The position numbers and the translations under genes were made by a program. The notes beneath the pieces are model-generated. The model made no database searches. It had not been told where the DNA came from and saw nothing but the letters and a program-made list of their open reading frames with translations. This document shows positions 55,149 through 63,909 of a stretch of 64,000 bases of DNA, one piece after another; positions within the stretch are counted from its first letter, which is position 1; the number at the start of each line of letters is the position of its first letter. The stretch lies in the NCBI RefSeq assembly GCF_001613805.1, contig NZ_LPVY01000020.1:1-64000 (forward strand). Direction: 5' to 3'. This DNA is from Thalassospira lucentensis. GTDB taxonomy: Bacteria; Pseudomonadota; Alphaproteobacteria; Rhodospirillales; Thalassospiraceae.

Positions 55149-55604
55149 ATGGCTGACATCTGGTTCTATCATCTGACCGCGTCCCCGCTGGAACGTGCAT
55201 TGCCGACCCTGCTGTCCAAGACGTTGGAGCGGGAAAAACGTGCTGTCGTCATGACCGGGACCGAGGAAAGGATCGAGGCGCTCAATACCCTGCTTTGGAC
55301 CTATGACGCCGCAAGCTGGATGCCCCATGGATCGAAATCTGATGGTGATCCCGAAATGCAGCCGGTCTGGCTGACATCCGATGATGAAAATCCCAACGGC
55401 GCACAATTCCTGTTCCTGACCGACCGCGCGATGAGCGGCAAAATCGCCGATTATGAACGCGTCATCATGCTGTTTGACGACCGCGATCATGAGGCGGTGG
55501 CCGAGGCACGTACCCGTTGGAAAGACTGGAAAGACGCCGGGCACAAGCTGTCTTACTGGCAGCAGACCCCGCAAGGCGCGTGGGAAAAGAAGGCCGAAAG
55601 CTGA
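55149..55604 (+). CDS. holC: DNA polymerase III chi subunit
   Basis: 151 aa. Chi links the clamp loader to SSB. MADIWFYHLTASPLERALPT LLSKTLEREKRAVV, DAASWMPHG and PVWLTSDDENPNGAQFLFLT D, then ERVIMLFDDRDHEAV, match the family. The short GATAGAAATCGACC upstream gives a weak ribosome binding site. A terminator stem overlaps its stop codon. Confidence 0.9.
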   Translation: MADIWFYHLTASPLERALPTLLSKTLEREKRAVVMTGTEERIEALNTLLWTYDAASWMPHGSKSDGDPEMQPVWLTSDDENPNGAQFLFLTDRAMSGKIADYERVIMLFDDRDHEAVAEARTRWKDWKDAGHKLSYWQQTPQGAWEKKAES

Positions 55605-55622
55605 GGGCTTCCGGCCTTTTGT
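55591..55622 (+). terminator. Terminator overlapping the holC stop
   Basis: AAGGCCGAAAGC and GGCTTCCGGCCTT form a stem with one small bulge, loop TGAG containing part of the stop codon, followed by TTGTTTCG. It also lies in front of the convergent GNAT gene. Confidence 0.75.
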
Positions 55623-55640
55623 TTCGTTTCCTGCTTCTGA

Positions 55641-56285
55641 TCAGAACTGCTTGATCAGCAATATCCAGTTTTCGCCGGGATTTTCCCAACCTTCCTTGAC
55701 CATCGTGCGTTTGGCGCACTGGGTATAACCATGCCGTTCATAAAGACGGATGGCGCCGGGATTGCCGTCTGATGCGATGATGCTGATCGCCTGTTTTCCG
55801 GCATTGATCGCATTGCGTTCGGCCGCCCGAATCAGTTCCGATCCGACGCCGCGATTGCGAAATGGTGGAAACACCGCCAGCACATTGATGTACCAGCTTT
55901 CAGGTGCCAGACTTTCAAGTTCAAGCAATGGCACGAACATCGCCGGAATTTCCGCCGGATCAACCGGATCAAACGTATCGGGCTGGGCATAGTCAATCAG
56001 GGCACCCATTACCTGATGTTCGCCGAAGGCAAGCGTGGTATTGCGATAGGAAAATCCGCCTTCATCGCGCCGGGCACGCCGATGCCCGACATCCCAGACG
56101 GTCTCGTCGCCTTCAATCATGTTCTGCCAGAGATAAACCGGCAGGCCTTCACCCGCGATATTGATCAGTTTGGCCATGACATCGGCGTCATTTCTACTTG
56201 CGCGCCGTAAATCCATTGGCGGTGTCGGACGGTCGGTATTCGATTGTGCCAATGGCCGCGCGGCTGGTTTAAAGCTCATATTCAT
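55641..56285 (-). CDS. GNAT family N-acetyltransferase
   Basis: 214 aa. The core INVLAVFPPFRNRGVGSELI RAAERNA is the acetyl-CoA binding region (R-x-x-G-V-G), and GNPGAIRLYERHGYTQCAKR TMVKEGW ends the domain. The N-terminal 25 residues, rich in Pro and Arg, are not conserved; a later start near MDLRRASRNDADVMAKLI (about residue 24) is possible. The substrate is unknown. Confidence 0.84.
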   Translation of the reverse strand: MNMSFKPAARPLAQSNTDRPTPPMDLRRASRNDADVMAKLINIAGEGLPVYLWQNMIEGDETVWDVGHRRARRDEGGFSYRNTTLAFGEHQVMGALIDYAQPDTFDPVDPAEIPAMFVPLLELESLAPESWYINVLAVFPPFRNRGVGSELIRAAERNAINAGKQAISIIASDGNPGAIRLYERHGYTQCAKRTMVKEGWENPGENWILLIKQF

Positions 56286-56315
56286 TGCTCGTGTCCCGTT
56301 TCTTTGTCTTTGCGA

Positions 56316-57275
56316 TCATCCCGCCGCCACAAGATGTGGCAGGGCATGTTCGGCCATGGCATGGACATGGCGATGATCGGTTCCGCAACAGCCGCCAATC
56401 ACCGACAGGTTCGGCAGCAATTCGGCCAGATCGCAATAAAGTCGCCCCAGTTCGTCCGGGTTGCCGTCATCAAGATGTTCGCAGGCATCAAGTTCCGCGT
56501 GGCTCAGGCGTGATGCATTGGCCCGAACACCACAAATGCGGTTCTTCCAGGCGTTGTAGCCATCAAGCTTGTCGCGGAAATGGTCTGGATGGGCGCAATT
56601 GATCATGTAATAAACCGGATAGGCACCGGTTTGCGCATCGACCATTTCAATCACGTCGCCAATGCCTTCGCCGCTTGGCAGCCGGCCGTCGGTTTCAACG
56701 GTAAAGGAAATCACGCAGGGCAAATTGCCATCCTTGCAGGCCAGTGCAATTCCAATGGCTTCTTCGGGATAATTCATCGTGATTGCCGATACCATATCGA
56801 CCAGTGTGCCAGTAAAGGTGCGCACCTGAACCGCGTGATAGTCGCGTGCCTGCTGTGCGGTCATGCGGTCAGTCGGGCTATACCCATCGCCACGCGGTCC
56901 GATGCAGCCACTGATCAGGCAGGGGGTTTCGGTAGTCTGATACCGGTCGCGCAGATCGGTCATCATGCGGATTGATTTGTGATTGATATCCGCCAGTTCG
57001 GCTGCACTGTAACCCATGCGCAGGCCCCAGTCGCTATTGGCGCGCCATGTCGGGCTTTCCAGAACAAAGCCGACCTTGGCCTTACGTGCAATTTCGAGGT
57101 AGCGCGCGTAATAGGCGGCAACGCGGTTGCAGCCGTCCTGCGTTTTTAAAAGGTCGAATGACGCGAAATAGGGGATATCGATCCCGTCATGGAAAATCAG
57201 GGTGGTTTCAAGCCCGCCGTCGGTAATGAATTTGGTTGGCGCGAAAGGGGGCAGGTGGGGATGGCGTGCGGTCAT
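56316..57275 (-). CDS. Homocysteine S-methyltransferase family protein
   Basis: 319 aa. The family fold shows ITDGGLETTLIFHDGIDIPY F near the start, LISGCIGPRGDGY (first Cys ligand), and VIGGCCGTDHRHVHAMA near the C-terminus (the paired Cys zinc ligands). All three zinc Cys positions are present. Substrate could be homocysteine or another thiol or selenol such as selenocysteine. The start at 57275 (MTARHPHLPPFAPT) is chosen over an in-frame start at 57389. Confidence 0.87.
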   Translation of the reverse strand: MTARHPHLPPFAPTKFITDGGLETTLIFHDGIDIPYFASFDLLKTQDGCNRVAAYYARYLEIARKAKVGFVLESPTWRANSDWGLRMGYSAAELADINHKSIRMMTDLRDRYQTTETPCLISGCIGPRGDGYSPTDRMTAQQARDYHAVQVRTFTGTLVDMVSAITMNYPEEAIGIALACKDGNLPCVISFTVETDGRLPSGEGIGDVIEMVDAQTGAYPVYYMINCAHPDHFRDKLDGYNAWKNRICGVRANASRLSHAELDACEHLDDGNPDELGRLYCDLAELLPNLSVIGGCCGTDHRHVHAMAEHALPHLVAAG

Positions 57276-57516
57276 GACTTCAAATTTCACATTTTGGGGT
57301 TTCAAAAATTCTACCCGGACGCTATTCAATCCAGCGAAAGAGCAGGGGGCGAAGTCTCGCTTTGGTTGGGTTTTGCTTCTAGTAAGCACGCGGTGCAGTT
57401 TTTTGGAATTACTGAAAACCGTTTGAAAACAATGGAATAGGGAATTGGCGCGGCTTTCTGGCGCATTCGGGGTTATGCTGTGCGACGGAAAACTGTACCG
57501 CCGGTAGGGTAAAGTG

Positions 57517-58182
57517 ATGAACCAGACGATTGATCAGGCTGCCGATGCGGCATCAGAACAGATCAAGGGCAAGGGGGAACGTACCCGCGACCGTATCCTC
57601 GAAATTGCTGAAAAATCGGTGCTGAACAAGGGATTTGGCGCAACCTCGATCGAAGAGCTCATCTGCGAGGCCGGCATCACCAAAAGTGGGTTTTTCTATC
57701 ACTTCAAGGATAAGAACGAACTGGCGCGCGCCCTGTTGCTGCGTCATATCGAACAGGATGAAAAGATCCTTGATCAGGTGTTTTTGCGCGGGCAGGAACT
57801 GGTTGATGATCCGCTGCAGCAATTCCTTATCGGACTTAAAATCCTTGCCGAACTGGTCGAAGATCTGCCGCAGGGGCACCCGGGATGCCTGATCGCGGTT
57901 TACTGTTATCAGGAACGGCTGTTTGACAATGAAGTCCGGCTTTTGAACCGGCAGGCGGTGCTGGGCTGGCGCACACGGTTCCGCGCCATCATTGATCGGA
58001 TCGTTGATGTTTATCCGCCCAACGAGCCGGTCGATCTTGATGAGCTTGCCGACATGGTTTCAACCGTGGTGGAAGGCGGCATCGTGATGTCAAAGGCGCT
58101 TGGTCGCCCGCATATGCTTGCCAATCAGATCATGCTGCTGCGCAGTTTCGTCAAACTGTTGTTTACCCGGCAACCGGTCTGA
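57517..58182 (+). CDS. TetR/AcrR family transcriptional regulator
   Basis: 221 aa. The N-terminal HTH spans about residues 20-66: TRDRILEIAEKSVLNKGFGA TSIEELICEAGITKSGFFYH FKDKNELARALL. A C-terminal helical ligand domain follows. A GTG at 57514 directly precedes the ATG at 57517, which is preferred. It ends only 12 bases from the convergent end of the deiminase operon. The target is unknown. Confidence 0.9.
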   Translation: MNQTIDQAADAASEQIKGKGERTRDRILEIAEKSVLNKGFGATSIEELICEAGITKSGFFYHFKDKNELARALLLRHIEQDEKILDQVFLRGQELVDDPLQQFLIGLKILAELVEDLPQGHPGCLIAVYCYQERLFDNEVRLLNRQAVLGWRTRFRAIIDRIVDVYPPNEPVDLDELADMVSTVVEGGIVMSKALGRPHMLANQIMLLRSFVKLLFTRQPV

Positions 58183-58194
58183 TCGGATGTGGGT

Positions 58195-58845
58195 TCAAGG
58201 CGTGCCGGTTTTGCCGCTGCCGCCAGTACCGACGCTGCCACCAGTGCTCATGACATCCTCAAACAGGATTTCCACTAGCGCCTTGGTGACGTCATTCTGG
58301 CTCAGTTTCCCGTCCGCCATTTCATTGATCGCCGGGAAACTGTCCGCTGACAGGTCAAACAGTTTTGTCTGGATTTCCGATGCGCGCACCGGCCAGTCCG
58401 GATCGATTTGAGCCAGCCCTAGCAACATCGCACGCGCCATCTGATCGGCATTGCCGCTTTTGATCGCGTCCTGAACCTGCGGAATTTGCTTGGCCTCGGA
58501 CACGGCAACGTCAAGTGTCGCCAAAAGGTCGGCCAGTGCCTTTGCCTGATCTTGAACGACACTGTCATTGTAGCTTTTTTCGATTTCTCGCAGTGGGGCC
58601 ACGGCGGCCGAGGTGCCATATGATGACAGATAACTCAGACTGCCAGCCAGTTGCCAGCTCTGCCATTTTTTCCAGGTGCCAGCCTTGAGGTCACCGGTCA
58701 GGGGGGCAGCAAGTGTCCCGCCAAAGGAATGCAGTATCTGACTGACGGAATTGGCTTGCGGGAAACCGGCAACCCTTGATGCCTGTGCTGTTGCCAGATC
58801 AGCGATTTCCTTGAGTGCCTTTTGATAGTCGCTTTGGGTGGTCAT
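58195..58845 (-). CDS. Unrecognised protein, third gene of the deiminase operon
   Basis: 216 aa, no signal peptide or membrane segment. It is mainly helical and Ala-rich, for example YQKALKEIADLATAQASRV and QAKALADLLATLDVAVSEAK. The C-terminus after residue about 198 is a Gly, Ser and Thr tail (STGGSVGTGGSGKTGTP). I do not recognise a family. The ribosome binding site AAAGGA is present. It lies 30 bases after the deiminase gene and is probably co-transcribed, so it may be a partner, substrate or carrier. Confidence 0.75.
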   Translation of the reverse strand: MTTQSDYQKALKEIADLATAQASRVAGFPQANSVSQILHSFGGTLAAPLTGDLKAGTWKKWQSWQLAGSLSYLSSYGTSAAVAPLREIEKSYNDSVVQDQAKALADLLATLDVAVSEAKQIPQVQDAIKSGNADQMARAMLLGLAQIDPDWPVRASEIQTKLFDLSADSFPAINEMADGKLSQNDVTKALVEILFEDVMSTGGSVGTGGSGKTGTP

Positions 58846-58875
58846 CTCTGAAATCCTTTTTGGATATCCGAAGGG

Positions 58876-61200
58876 TCAAGCATCAACTGCCGTCCACCAA
58901 TCTGTATAGCGTGGTGCGCCAAAGGCGGTCTGCCCATCATAGGGAGTGCGCAGTTCGTTGGTGCCACAATGAATTTCACCATGCGCCACATGATACTCGC
59001 TCCAGTCGTCAATGAAGACGCATGTATGCGTAACTCCGGCTGTGGCGAGCTTGGTTTTCAAATCCTGCTCAAACAGGTCATAGCCGTTTTTATCTTCGTT
59101 TGTTGCGGCAGTCATGTCATGTCCGGGGGCTTCGATCCACGGGCCAAAGGGTTTGGGCACATAGAGGCTGTTGTTGCCAACAAACATGTTGGGCATGTCT
59201 GCTGTCAGTGCGCCGGTTCGGAAACCGTTATTCTTGCCCGGAAGAACGTTGAAGCCATAGTCATCCCCCCTTACGCGCCAGCTTATCAGGTCGTTGATAA
59301 GCGTTGGGCGATATTCCCGGATTTGGTGACAGGGATAGAAAATCACAGGCACACGGATGATATCCGTATCAACAAGGTCAAAGGCATTTTTAAGCAGCCG
59401 GACATTACGTTCGATGACCTCTTCGATGCCATTCAAGTTCCAGTTCCGCAATTGCGCATAGGTGTATGCGACGTTTCCACCGGGGTTTGCCAATGGAGCA
59501 TTTCCGTTACCTAATAGGTCATTGATGGTACAGGCAACGCTGGTGGCCCCAATGCGCAAGTTGGTGTAACCAAATGTGCTCGACCCCGTGTTCCACGTAG
59601 GGCGTTGCATGACCTTTGCCGCGCCATGTGCGCCCTGATTGGTTACCATCAGGTCATAGGCAGCCTTGGGGCTGGCAATCAAAAGTTTCCACTTCTTGAA
59701 CGCATTTGCCCCGGCTGCATATGGCACGAACGTCAGCATTTCATCGACATGCCCAACGGACAGCCAATCGGTATCAAGCGTAATGGCTGTCTGCATGTTC
59801 TGGGCATCGAAAAAGGCCCGGCTGGTGGCATTCACACGGCTGTAAACGTTGTTGCCGTAATAGATGCGACCATAAAGATACTCGGTCGTGCCGGTATTGG
59901 TGGTTTTTTTGACCGGTGGGGTTACGCCGAGATTACCACCTGAATTGCCGTCATTGAGATGATCGTTACTGCCAGCCGCGGGATAGGTGATCCCGACATT
60001 CGCGCTAAGCAGCGTCTCATAAACCCAGTTTTGTAGTGCCCGCAGGCGGAAGGTTTTCATGAAAACCTGCTTTTCCTCGACCGTACCGTTATTTCCCGGC
60101 CATGCCGTGTAGCCTGAGACAATTGTGTCGCGCAACCATCTGTCATCACCGTTGGCAAGCGGGCTGTCGGGGTCATCTCGCCAGGTATTGATGTCCAGAT
60201 AGGGTACACCAGTCGGCGTGGCATTCGCAGGGTCGGCAAGGTTGACCGTAACCCCGTCCGCAAGTGCTGCTGCACCAAGTGCTGTGCGGAAACTAGGATT
60301 TCCGGCATCAGCGACATAAAGGACTGTCGACGTTTGCAGATGATGATTACCAATCCACCGCGCCGCAACGATCCGTTCGCCATACCAGTAAGTCCGCACG
60401 GATGGTCCGGTGACTTCCGGCTGCATAACTTCAAGAACAATACGCGCATCTCCGCCAGTAAAGCGATGACCAGCAAATCTTATGGCTTCCATGCCATAGG
60501 AATTTGTCTGCCCCAGTGTCGAGGCATCGATCACTTTTTCAAAGCCGGTTTCAGGGCCGAGAATTTCTGAGCTGTTATTGGCTACGCCGTCGAAAATGCG
60601 GAAATGTTGATTGGCCGGTGCATTGCCAAAAATATTGTTCTTCAGGCTGATGCGTATTTTCCAGTTTCCCGGAATAGGCGGCGTTGCACCAACCTGGACC
60701 AGTTTGATTTGCAGATGGGCAATGTCACGGTTCCGGTCATTGTTGCCATTTACATTCTTGTCCTGATTGTCGGCAAAACCCGCGGGCAGCGTCGTACCAT
60801 CACGGTTGCAGTTCACAGGAATAATGGCGCCAACGCCATTGGTGCCAAAGGTGATTGCCTGTGGTGTGATGCTGTTGAGTGATCCGGCGGCGACATCGAC
60901 CGTTCCATCGCGGTTCCGATCCGTATGTAGGGTAAAATAGGCAACGGCCTGCGTAATGTCCTTGGCGATATTGTCCCCTGTCGCGCGACCTGTTTCGCGA
61001 TAGGGGACAAACCCCGCACCGGAAATCTGAAGTACCCAGTCACCATCGGAAACAACAAAATTGTGATTTTGCGTTCGTGCCAGTGGGGTGAATGTGGGAC
61101 TCCAGACCTGCTGACGATTATTGTTTGTCAAACTCACTCTTACGCTATCGAACGGATAGTTGCCGTCGGGCGCGCTCAGACGCAGCGAGAATTGTGCCAT
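58876..61200 (-). CDS. Protein-arginine deiminase, animal type (PAD)
   Basis: 774 aa (human PADs are about 663). It should convert peptidyl-arginine to peptidyl-citrulline. Aligning by eye to human PAD4, W355 and D358 in DDRWLRD match W347/D350; H484 and D486 in WLSVGHVDEMLTFVP match H471/D473; C745 in HGEIHCGTNELR matches the nucleophile C645. VPKPFGPWIEAPGHDM and FIDDWSEYHVAHG are also PAD-like. A Ca-site-type stretch VNCNRDGTT (129-137) and a DxNxDG loop (94-99) suggest calcium control. The N-terminal about 90 residues are beta-rich. No signal peptide is visible. AGGAGG precedes the ATG, which directly abuts the upstream stop codon. Confidence 0.92.
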   Translation of the reverse strand: MAQFSLRLSAPDGNYPFDSVRVSLTNNNRQQVWSPTFTPLARTQNHNFVVSDGDWVLQISGAGFVPYRETGRATGDNIAKDITQAVAYFTLHTDRNRDGTVDVAAGSLNSITPQAITFGTNGVGAIIPVNCNRDGTTLPAGFADNQDKNVNGNNDRNRDIAHLQIKLVQVGATPPIPGNWKIRISLKNNIFGNAPANQHFRIFDGVANNSSEILGPETGFEKVIDASTLGQTNSYGMEAIRFAGHRFTGGDARIVLEVMQPEVTGPSVRTYWYGERIVAARWIGNHHLQTSTVLYVADAGNPSFRTALGAAALADGVTVNLADPANATPTGVPYLDINTWRDDPDSPLANGDDRWLRDTIVSGYTAWPGNNGTVEEKQVFMKTFRLRALQNWVYETLLSANVGITYPAAGSNDHLNDGNSGGNLGVTPPVKKTTNTGTTEYLYGRIYYGNNVYSRVNATSRAFFDAQNMQTAITLDTDWLSVGHVDEMLTFVPYAAGANAFKKWKLLIASPKAAYDLMVTNQGAHGAAKVMQRPTWNTGSSTFGYTNLRIGATSVACTINDLLGNGNAPLANPGGNVAYTYAQLRNWNLNGIEEVIERNVRLLKNAFDLVDTDIIRVPVIFYPCHQIREYRPTLINDLISWRVRGDDYGFNVLPGKNNGFRTGALTADMPNMFVGNNSLYVPKPFGPWIEAPGHDMTAATNEDKNGYDLFEQDLKTKLATAGVTHTCVFIDDWSEYHVAHGEIHCGTNELRTPYDGQTAFGAPRYTDWWTAVDA

Positions 61201-62064
61201 TTAATCCTCCTGTCCCGGGACTGTTTCTTGGGATGGGGTGTCAAGGGTGTCAGGGCTTTGTTGCTGCGCCTTGCTTGCATTTAGCAATATCGCCAGCCTG
61301 TCATCGATCGTGCCAAGAGACTTGTCCGCAATGATTTCCTGTGCCCATTGTGGGTCGCTTTTCGGATCAAAAGTTTCAGGCCCGTTAGTGAAATAGACGA
61401 TGGCGTAATCGGTAATCCCGTCCGGCGTCTTTACGCCAAGCTTGATGGCCGCATCCCCGGCCGCCTTGCTGGCAATTGCCAGGCTGTCGGCGTCATATCC
61501 GGCAACCGCATCGGGGATGGTGATCGGCAGATAACCGGGCAGCGACGCGATCACATCATCAAGCGACGGTACCGGTGATGGGCTGGGGCTGGGGCCGGGG
61601 GAGGGCGTTGGCGTTGGTGTGGGTTGCGGTTTGGGACCGCAGGGCGATGTCGGCAGGGCAGAAACCGCCTGTGATTCCTGCATCATCAGTTTCGCAACCT
61701 CGTCGGCAAAGCGTTTCTCGGCCTGAAGGCGGCTGGCAGCGCTCGCATCGAATTTCTGTTTGCTCATGATGCTCAGCGTCTTGAACCGTTCGGCATCCTG
61801 TGCGCCAAATGCAGCGAGAAGATTGCCAACCTGCGGGGCGGCATCGGCAATGCGCTGCGACAATGCCTTGGCATCCTTGCCGCTGCCCGCTGCGATCAGG
61901 GTATCGCCATCGCGGGCAAGGCTCTGGTCATTGCTGATCTGCGCATTCAGGCTTTCAAGCTGCTTGGCGGTGCGAATGTCGATCTTGCTGCCGGTGATGG
62001 TGACACTGGTCGGGTATTGCGCCAGTGTTCGGGCAAGGTCGCTGATCCTGTCGGCATAGGCCAT
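61201..62064 (-). CDS. Unrecognised two-domain protein, first gene of the deiminase operon
   Basis: 287 aa, no signal peptide. An N-terminal helical part (about residues 1-140, YADRISDLARTLAQYPTSVT and ASRLQAEKRFADEVAKLMMQ) is joined by a Pro-rich linker (about 149-170, repeats of PTP and PSP) to a C-terminal part starting SLDDVIASLPGYLPITIPDA. I do not recognise either half. Its stop abuts the deiminase start with no gap, so translation is coupled. A role with the deiminase is inferred only from the operon. Confidence 0.75.
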   Translation of the reverse strand: MAYADRISDLARTLAQYPTSVTITGSKIDIRTAKQLESLNAQISNDQSLARDGDTLIAAGSGKDAKALSQRIADAAPQVGNLLAAFGAQDAERFKTLSIMSKQKFDASAASRLQAEKRFADEVAKLMMQESQAVSALPTSPCGPKPQPTPTPTPSPGPSPSPSPVPSLDDVIASLPGYLPITIPDAVAGYDADSLAIASKAAGDAAIKLGVKTPDGITDYAIVYFTNGPETFDPKSDPQWAQEIIADKSLGTIDDRLAILLNASKAQQQSPDTLDTPSQETVPGQED

Positions 62065-62242
62065 TTGTCCGGTCCCGCTTTGGTGAAGACGTCCTATGAC
62101 GCGGGCAGGCGTGGTTTGTGACGGGCGGGATTAATACAAATATTCCTTGTTGATTATTTCAATCTCATGCAAGCCATGCGTAAATTGCATGCGCATCGGG
62201 ATTGATGAACGGCGTTCGGTTCGCTATACATGTCATATCGAA

Positions 62243-62300
62243 CGCGCCGATTTGCTCCTCAGCTTGCGGGCGCGATAAAAATGCGGCTAAAGCGAGAGGG
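62243..62300 (+). ncRNA. SAM-II riboswitch aptamer
   Basis: P1 is CGCGCC (62243-62248) pairing with GGCGCG (62269-62274). The conserved core follows in order: GATTTG after P1, GCTTGC before its 3' arm, GATAAA after it, then GGCTAAAGCG. These match the known alphaproteobacterial SAM-II (metA) consensus. The 3' GAGG (62296-62299) can pair with CCTC (62257-62260) in the loop to close the pseudoknot. It controls the methionine importer downstream. Confidence 0.85.
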
Positions 62301-62322
62301 CGTGCACGCTCCGACATGTACG

Positions 62323-62354
62323 ACCGCCTCGGGAATAGCCGCGGCGGTTTTTTT
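62323..62354 (+). terminator. Intrinsic terminator of the met riboswitch
   Basis: ACCGCC (62323-62328) pairs with GGCGGT (62343-62348); CGG (62330-62332) pairs with CCG (62339-62341) after a single mismatch. It is followed by a run of seven T. It lies between the SAM-II aptamer and metN, so it probably stops transcription when SAM is bound. Confidence 0.85.
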
Positions 62355-62377
62355 ATGTTCGGAAAAGGTTGGGATCC

Positions 62378-63178
62378 ATGATCAGGCTCTCGAACGTCCA
62401 GAAGACTTACCCCGCACGGCGCGGAAGCCCGGCGCATACCGCGCTGCACGGCATCAATCTTGATATCGCAGCCGGTGAAATCGTTGGGGTTATTGGCAGG
62501 TCTGGTGCGGGAAAATCCACACTTATTCGCTGCATCAACCTGCTTGAAGTCCCGACAGCGGGCAGTGTCATTGTTGATGGCACCGATGTGACGCAACTGG
62601 CAAAACGCGATCTGCCGCTGTTTCGCCGTCAGCTTGGCATGGTGTTCCAGCATTTCAATCTGCTGTCATCGCGCACGGTTTACGACAATATCGCCCTGCC
62701 GCTTGAACTGGCCGGGGCCAGCAAGGCGGAAATTGCCGCGGCGGTTGATCCGTTGCTGCCGCTTGTCGGGCTTGAAGACAAACGTGATCGTTATCCCGCC
62801 GAACTTTCCGGTGGTCAGAAACAGCGCGTTGGCATTGCGCGCGCGCTGTCAAGCAATCCCAAGGTCGTTCTGTGTGACGAGGTCACATCCGCCCTTGATC
62901 CGGAAACCACCCGCCAGATTCTCAGCCTGCTGCGTGACATCAACAAACGCCTTGGCCTGACCATGGTGGTGATCACTCATGAAATGGCCGTGGTCAAACA
63001 GCTTTGTGACCGGGTGGCGGTGATGGATGGCGGCGTGATTGTCGAGGAAGGCAAGGTTGACGCGATTTTCGCCAATCCGACCCACGCCACGACGCAATCG
63101 CTTCTGGCCGATGAATTCCTTGATTACCCGGCGCGGCCGAATGCGGCTGCGAACGCGAATACCGGGCAGGAGGTTTAA
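62378..63178 (+). CDS. metN: Methionine ABC importer ATP-binding protein
   Basis: 266 aa. Walker [11 protein letters not shown] is at about residues 40-49, [15 protein letters not shown] at about 88-102, signature [15 protein letters not shown] at about 141-155 and Walker [16 protein letters not shown] at about 159-173. The [13 protein letters not shown] segment is MetN-type. A TTG at 62369 precedes the ATG at 62378, which is chosen. It is directly followed by metI, and the unit is under a SAM-II riboswitch. Confidence 0.93.
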   Translation: MIRLSNVQKTYPARRGSPAHTALHGINLDIAAGEIVGVIGRSGAGKSTLIRCINLLEVPTAGSVIVDGTDVTQLAKRDLPLFRRQLGMVFQHFNLLSSRTVYDNIALPLELAGASKAEIAAAVDPLLPLVGLEDKRDRYPAELSGGQKQRVGIARALSSNPKVVLCDEVTSALDPETTRQILSLLRDINKRLGLTMVVITHEMAVVKQLCDRVAVMDGGVIVEEGKVDAIFANPTHATTQSLLADEFLDYPARPNAAANANTGQEV

Positions 63179-63180
63179 TC

Positions 63181-63840
63181 ATGTTTGCAACACTTGCACC
63201 GATCCTGCTTCAGGCAACGCTTGAAACCTTTTCGATGGTGATTTCGGCCCTTGTGCTGGGCACGACATTCGGCTTGCCGATCGGGGTGATCCTGGCGACA
63301 TCCGGGCGCGGCGAACTGTTCGAAGCCCCGCTGTTCCAGAAAATCATTGGTCCGATCGTCAATGCGACCCGGTCCGTCCCCTTCATCATTCTGGCCGTGG
63401 CGATCATTCCGTTCACCCGTCTGGTGGCGGGGACCTCCATCGGTACGGCAGCGGCGATTGTGCCCCTGACGGTGGCGGCCATTCCGTTCATCGCACGCAT
63501 CATCGAAGGCGCTATCCGCGAGGTTGATGGCGGCCTTGTCGAAGCCGCCCAGGCCATGGGTGCACGCCCGTTCCAGGTGGTGACCAAGGTGCTGCTGCCC
63601 GAAGCCCTTCCCGGCATCATTCACGGCCTGACCTTAACCGCGGTAACCCTGATCGGTTATTCGGCGATGGTTGGCGCGGTCGGTGCTGGCGGGCTTGGCG
63701 ATCTTGGCATTCGTTACGGTTATCAGCGTTTCCGCCCCGATGTGATGGCGGCGGTTGTCATCACCCTGATTGTGGTGGTGCAGATGGTGCAAAGCCTGGG
63801 TGACTGGCTGGCGCGCAAGGCTGATAAACGCAATATCTGA
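63181..63840 (+). CDS. metI: Methionine ABC importer permease
   Basis: 219 aa. Five hydrophobic segments, with NATRSVPFIILAVAIIPFTR LVAGTSIGTAAAIVPLTVAA IPFIARIIEGAIREVDGGLV EAAQAMGA, the MetI signature with the EAA loop. It works with MetN and MetQ to import D- and L-methionine. The ATG starts two bases after the metN stop, with GGAGG upstream. Confidence 0.94.
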   Translation: MFATLAPILLQATLETFSMVISALVLGTTFGLPIGVILATSGRGELFEAPLFQKIIGPIVNATRSVPFIILAVAIIPFTRLVAGTSIGTAAAIVPLTVAAIPFIARIIEGAIREVDGGLVEAAQAMGARPFQVVTKVLLPEALPGIIHGLTLTAVTLIGYSAMVGAVGAGGLGDLGIRYGYQRFRPDVMAAVVITLIVVVQMVQSLGDWLARKADKRNI

Positions 63841-63909
63841 TCACTGTTTTTTGTTTCTTCATCTTCTTTGAATTCCCGCAAAACACCACAGTAAACAAGG
63901 AGTTTTACC

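Larger units (their letters stand above)
62065..62377. other. Intergenic region with the met riboswitch
   Basis: 313 bases between the divergent deiminase operon and metN. The left part is AT-rich (TTAATACAAATATTCCTTGT) and likely holds the promoters. The right part holds the SAM-II aptamer and terminator annotated separately. Confidence 0.6.

Noticed and set aside
53515-55200. 561-codon minus-strand open frame
   Set aside because: Antisense to pepA, which has complete M17 motifs.
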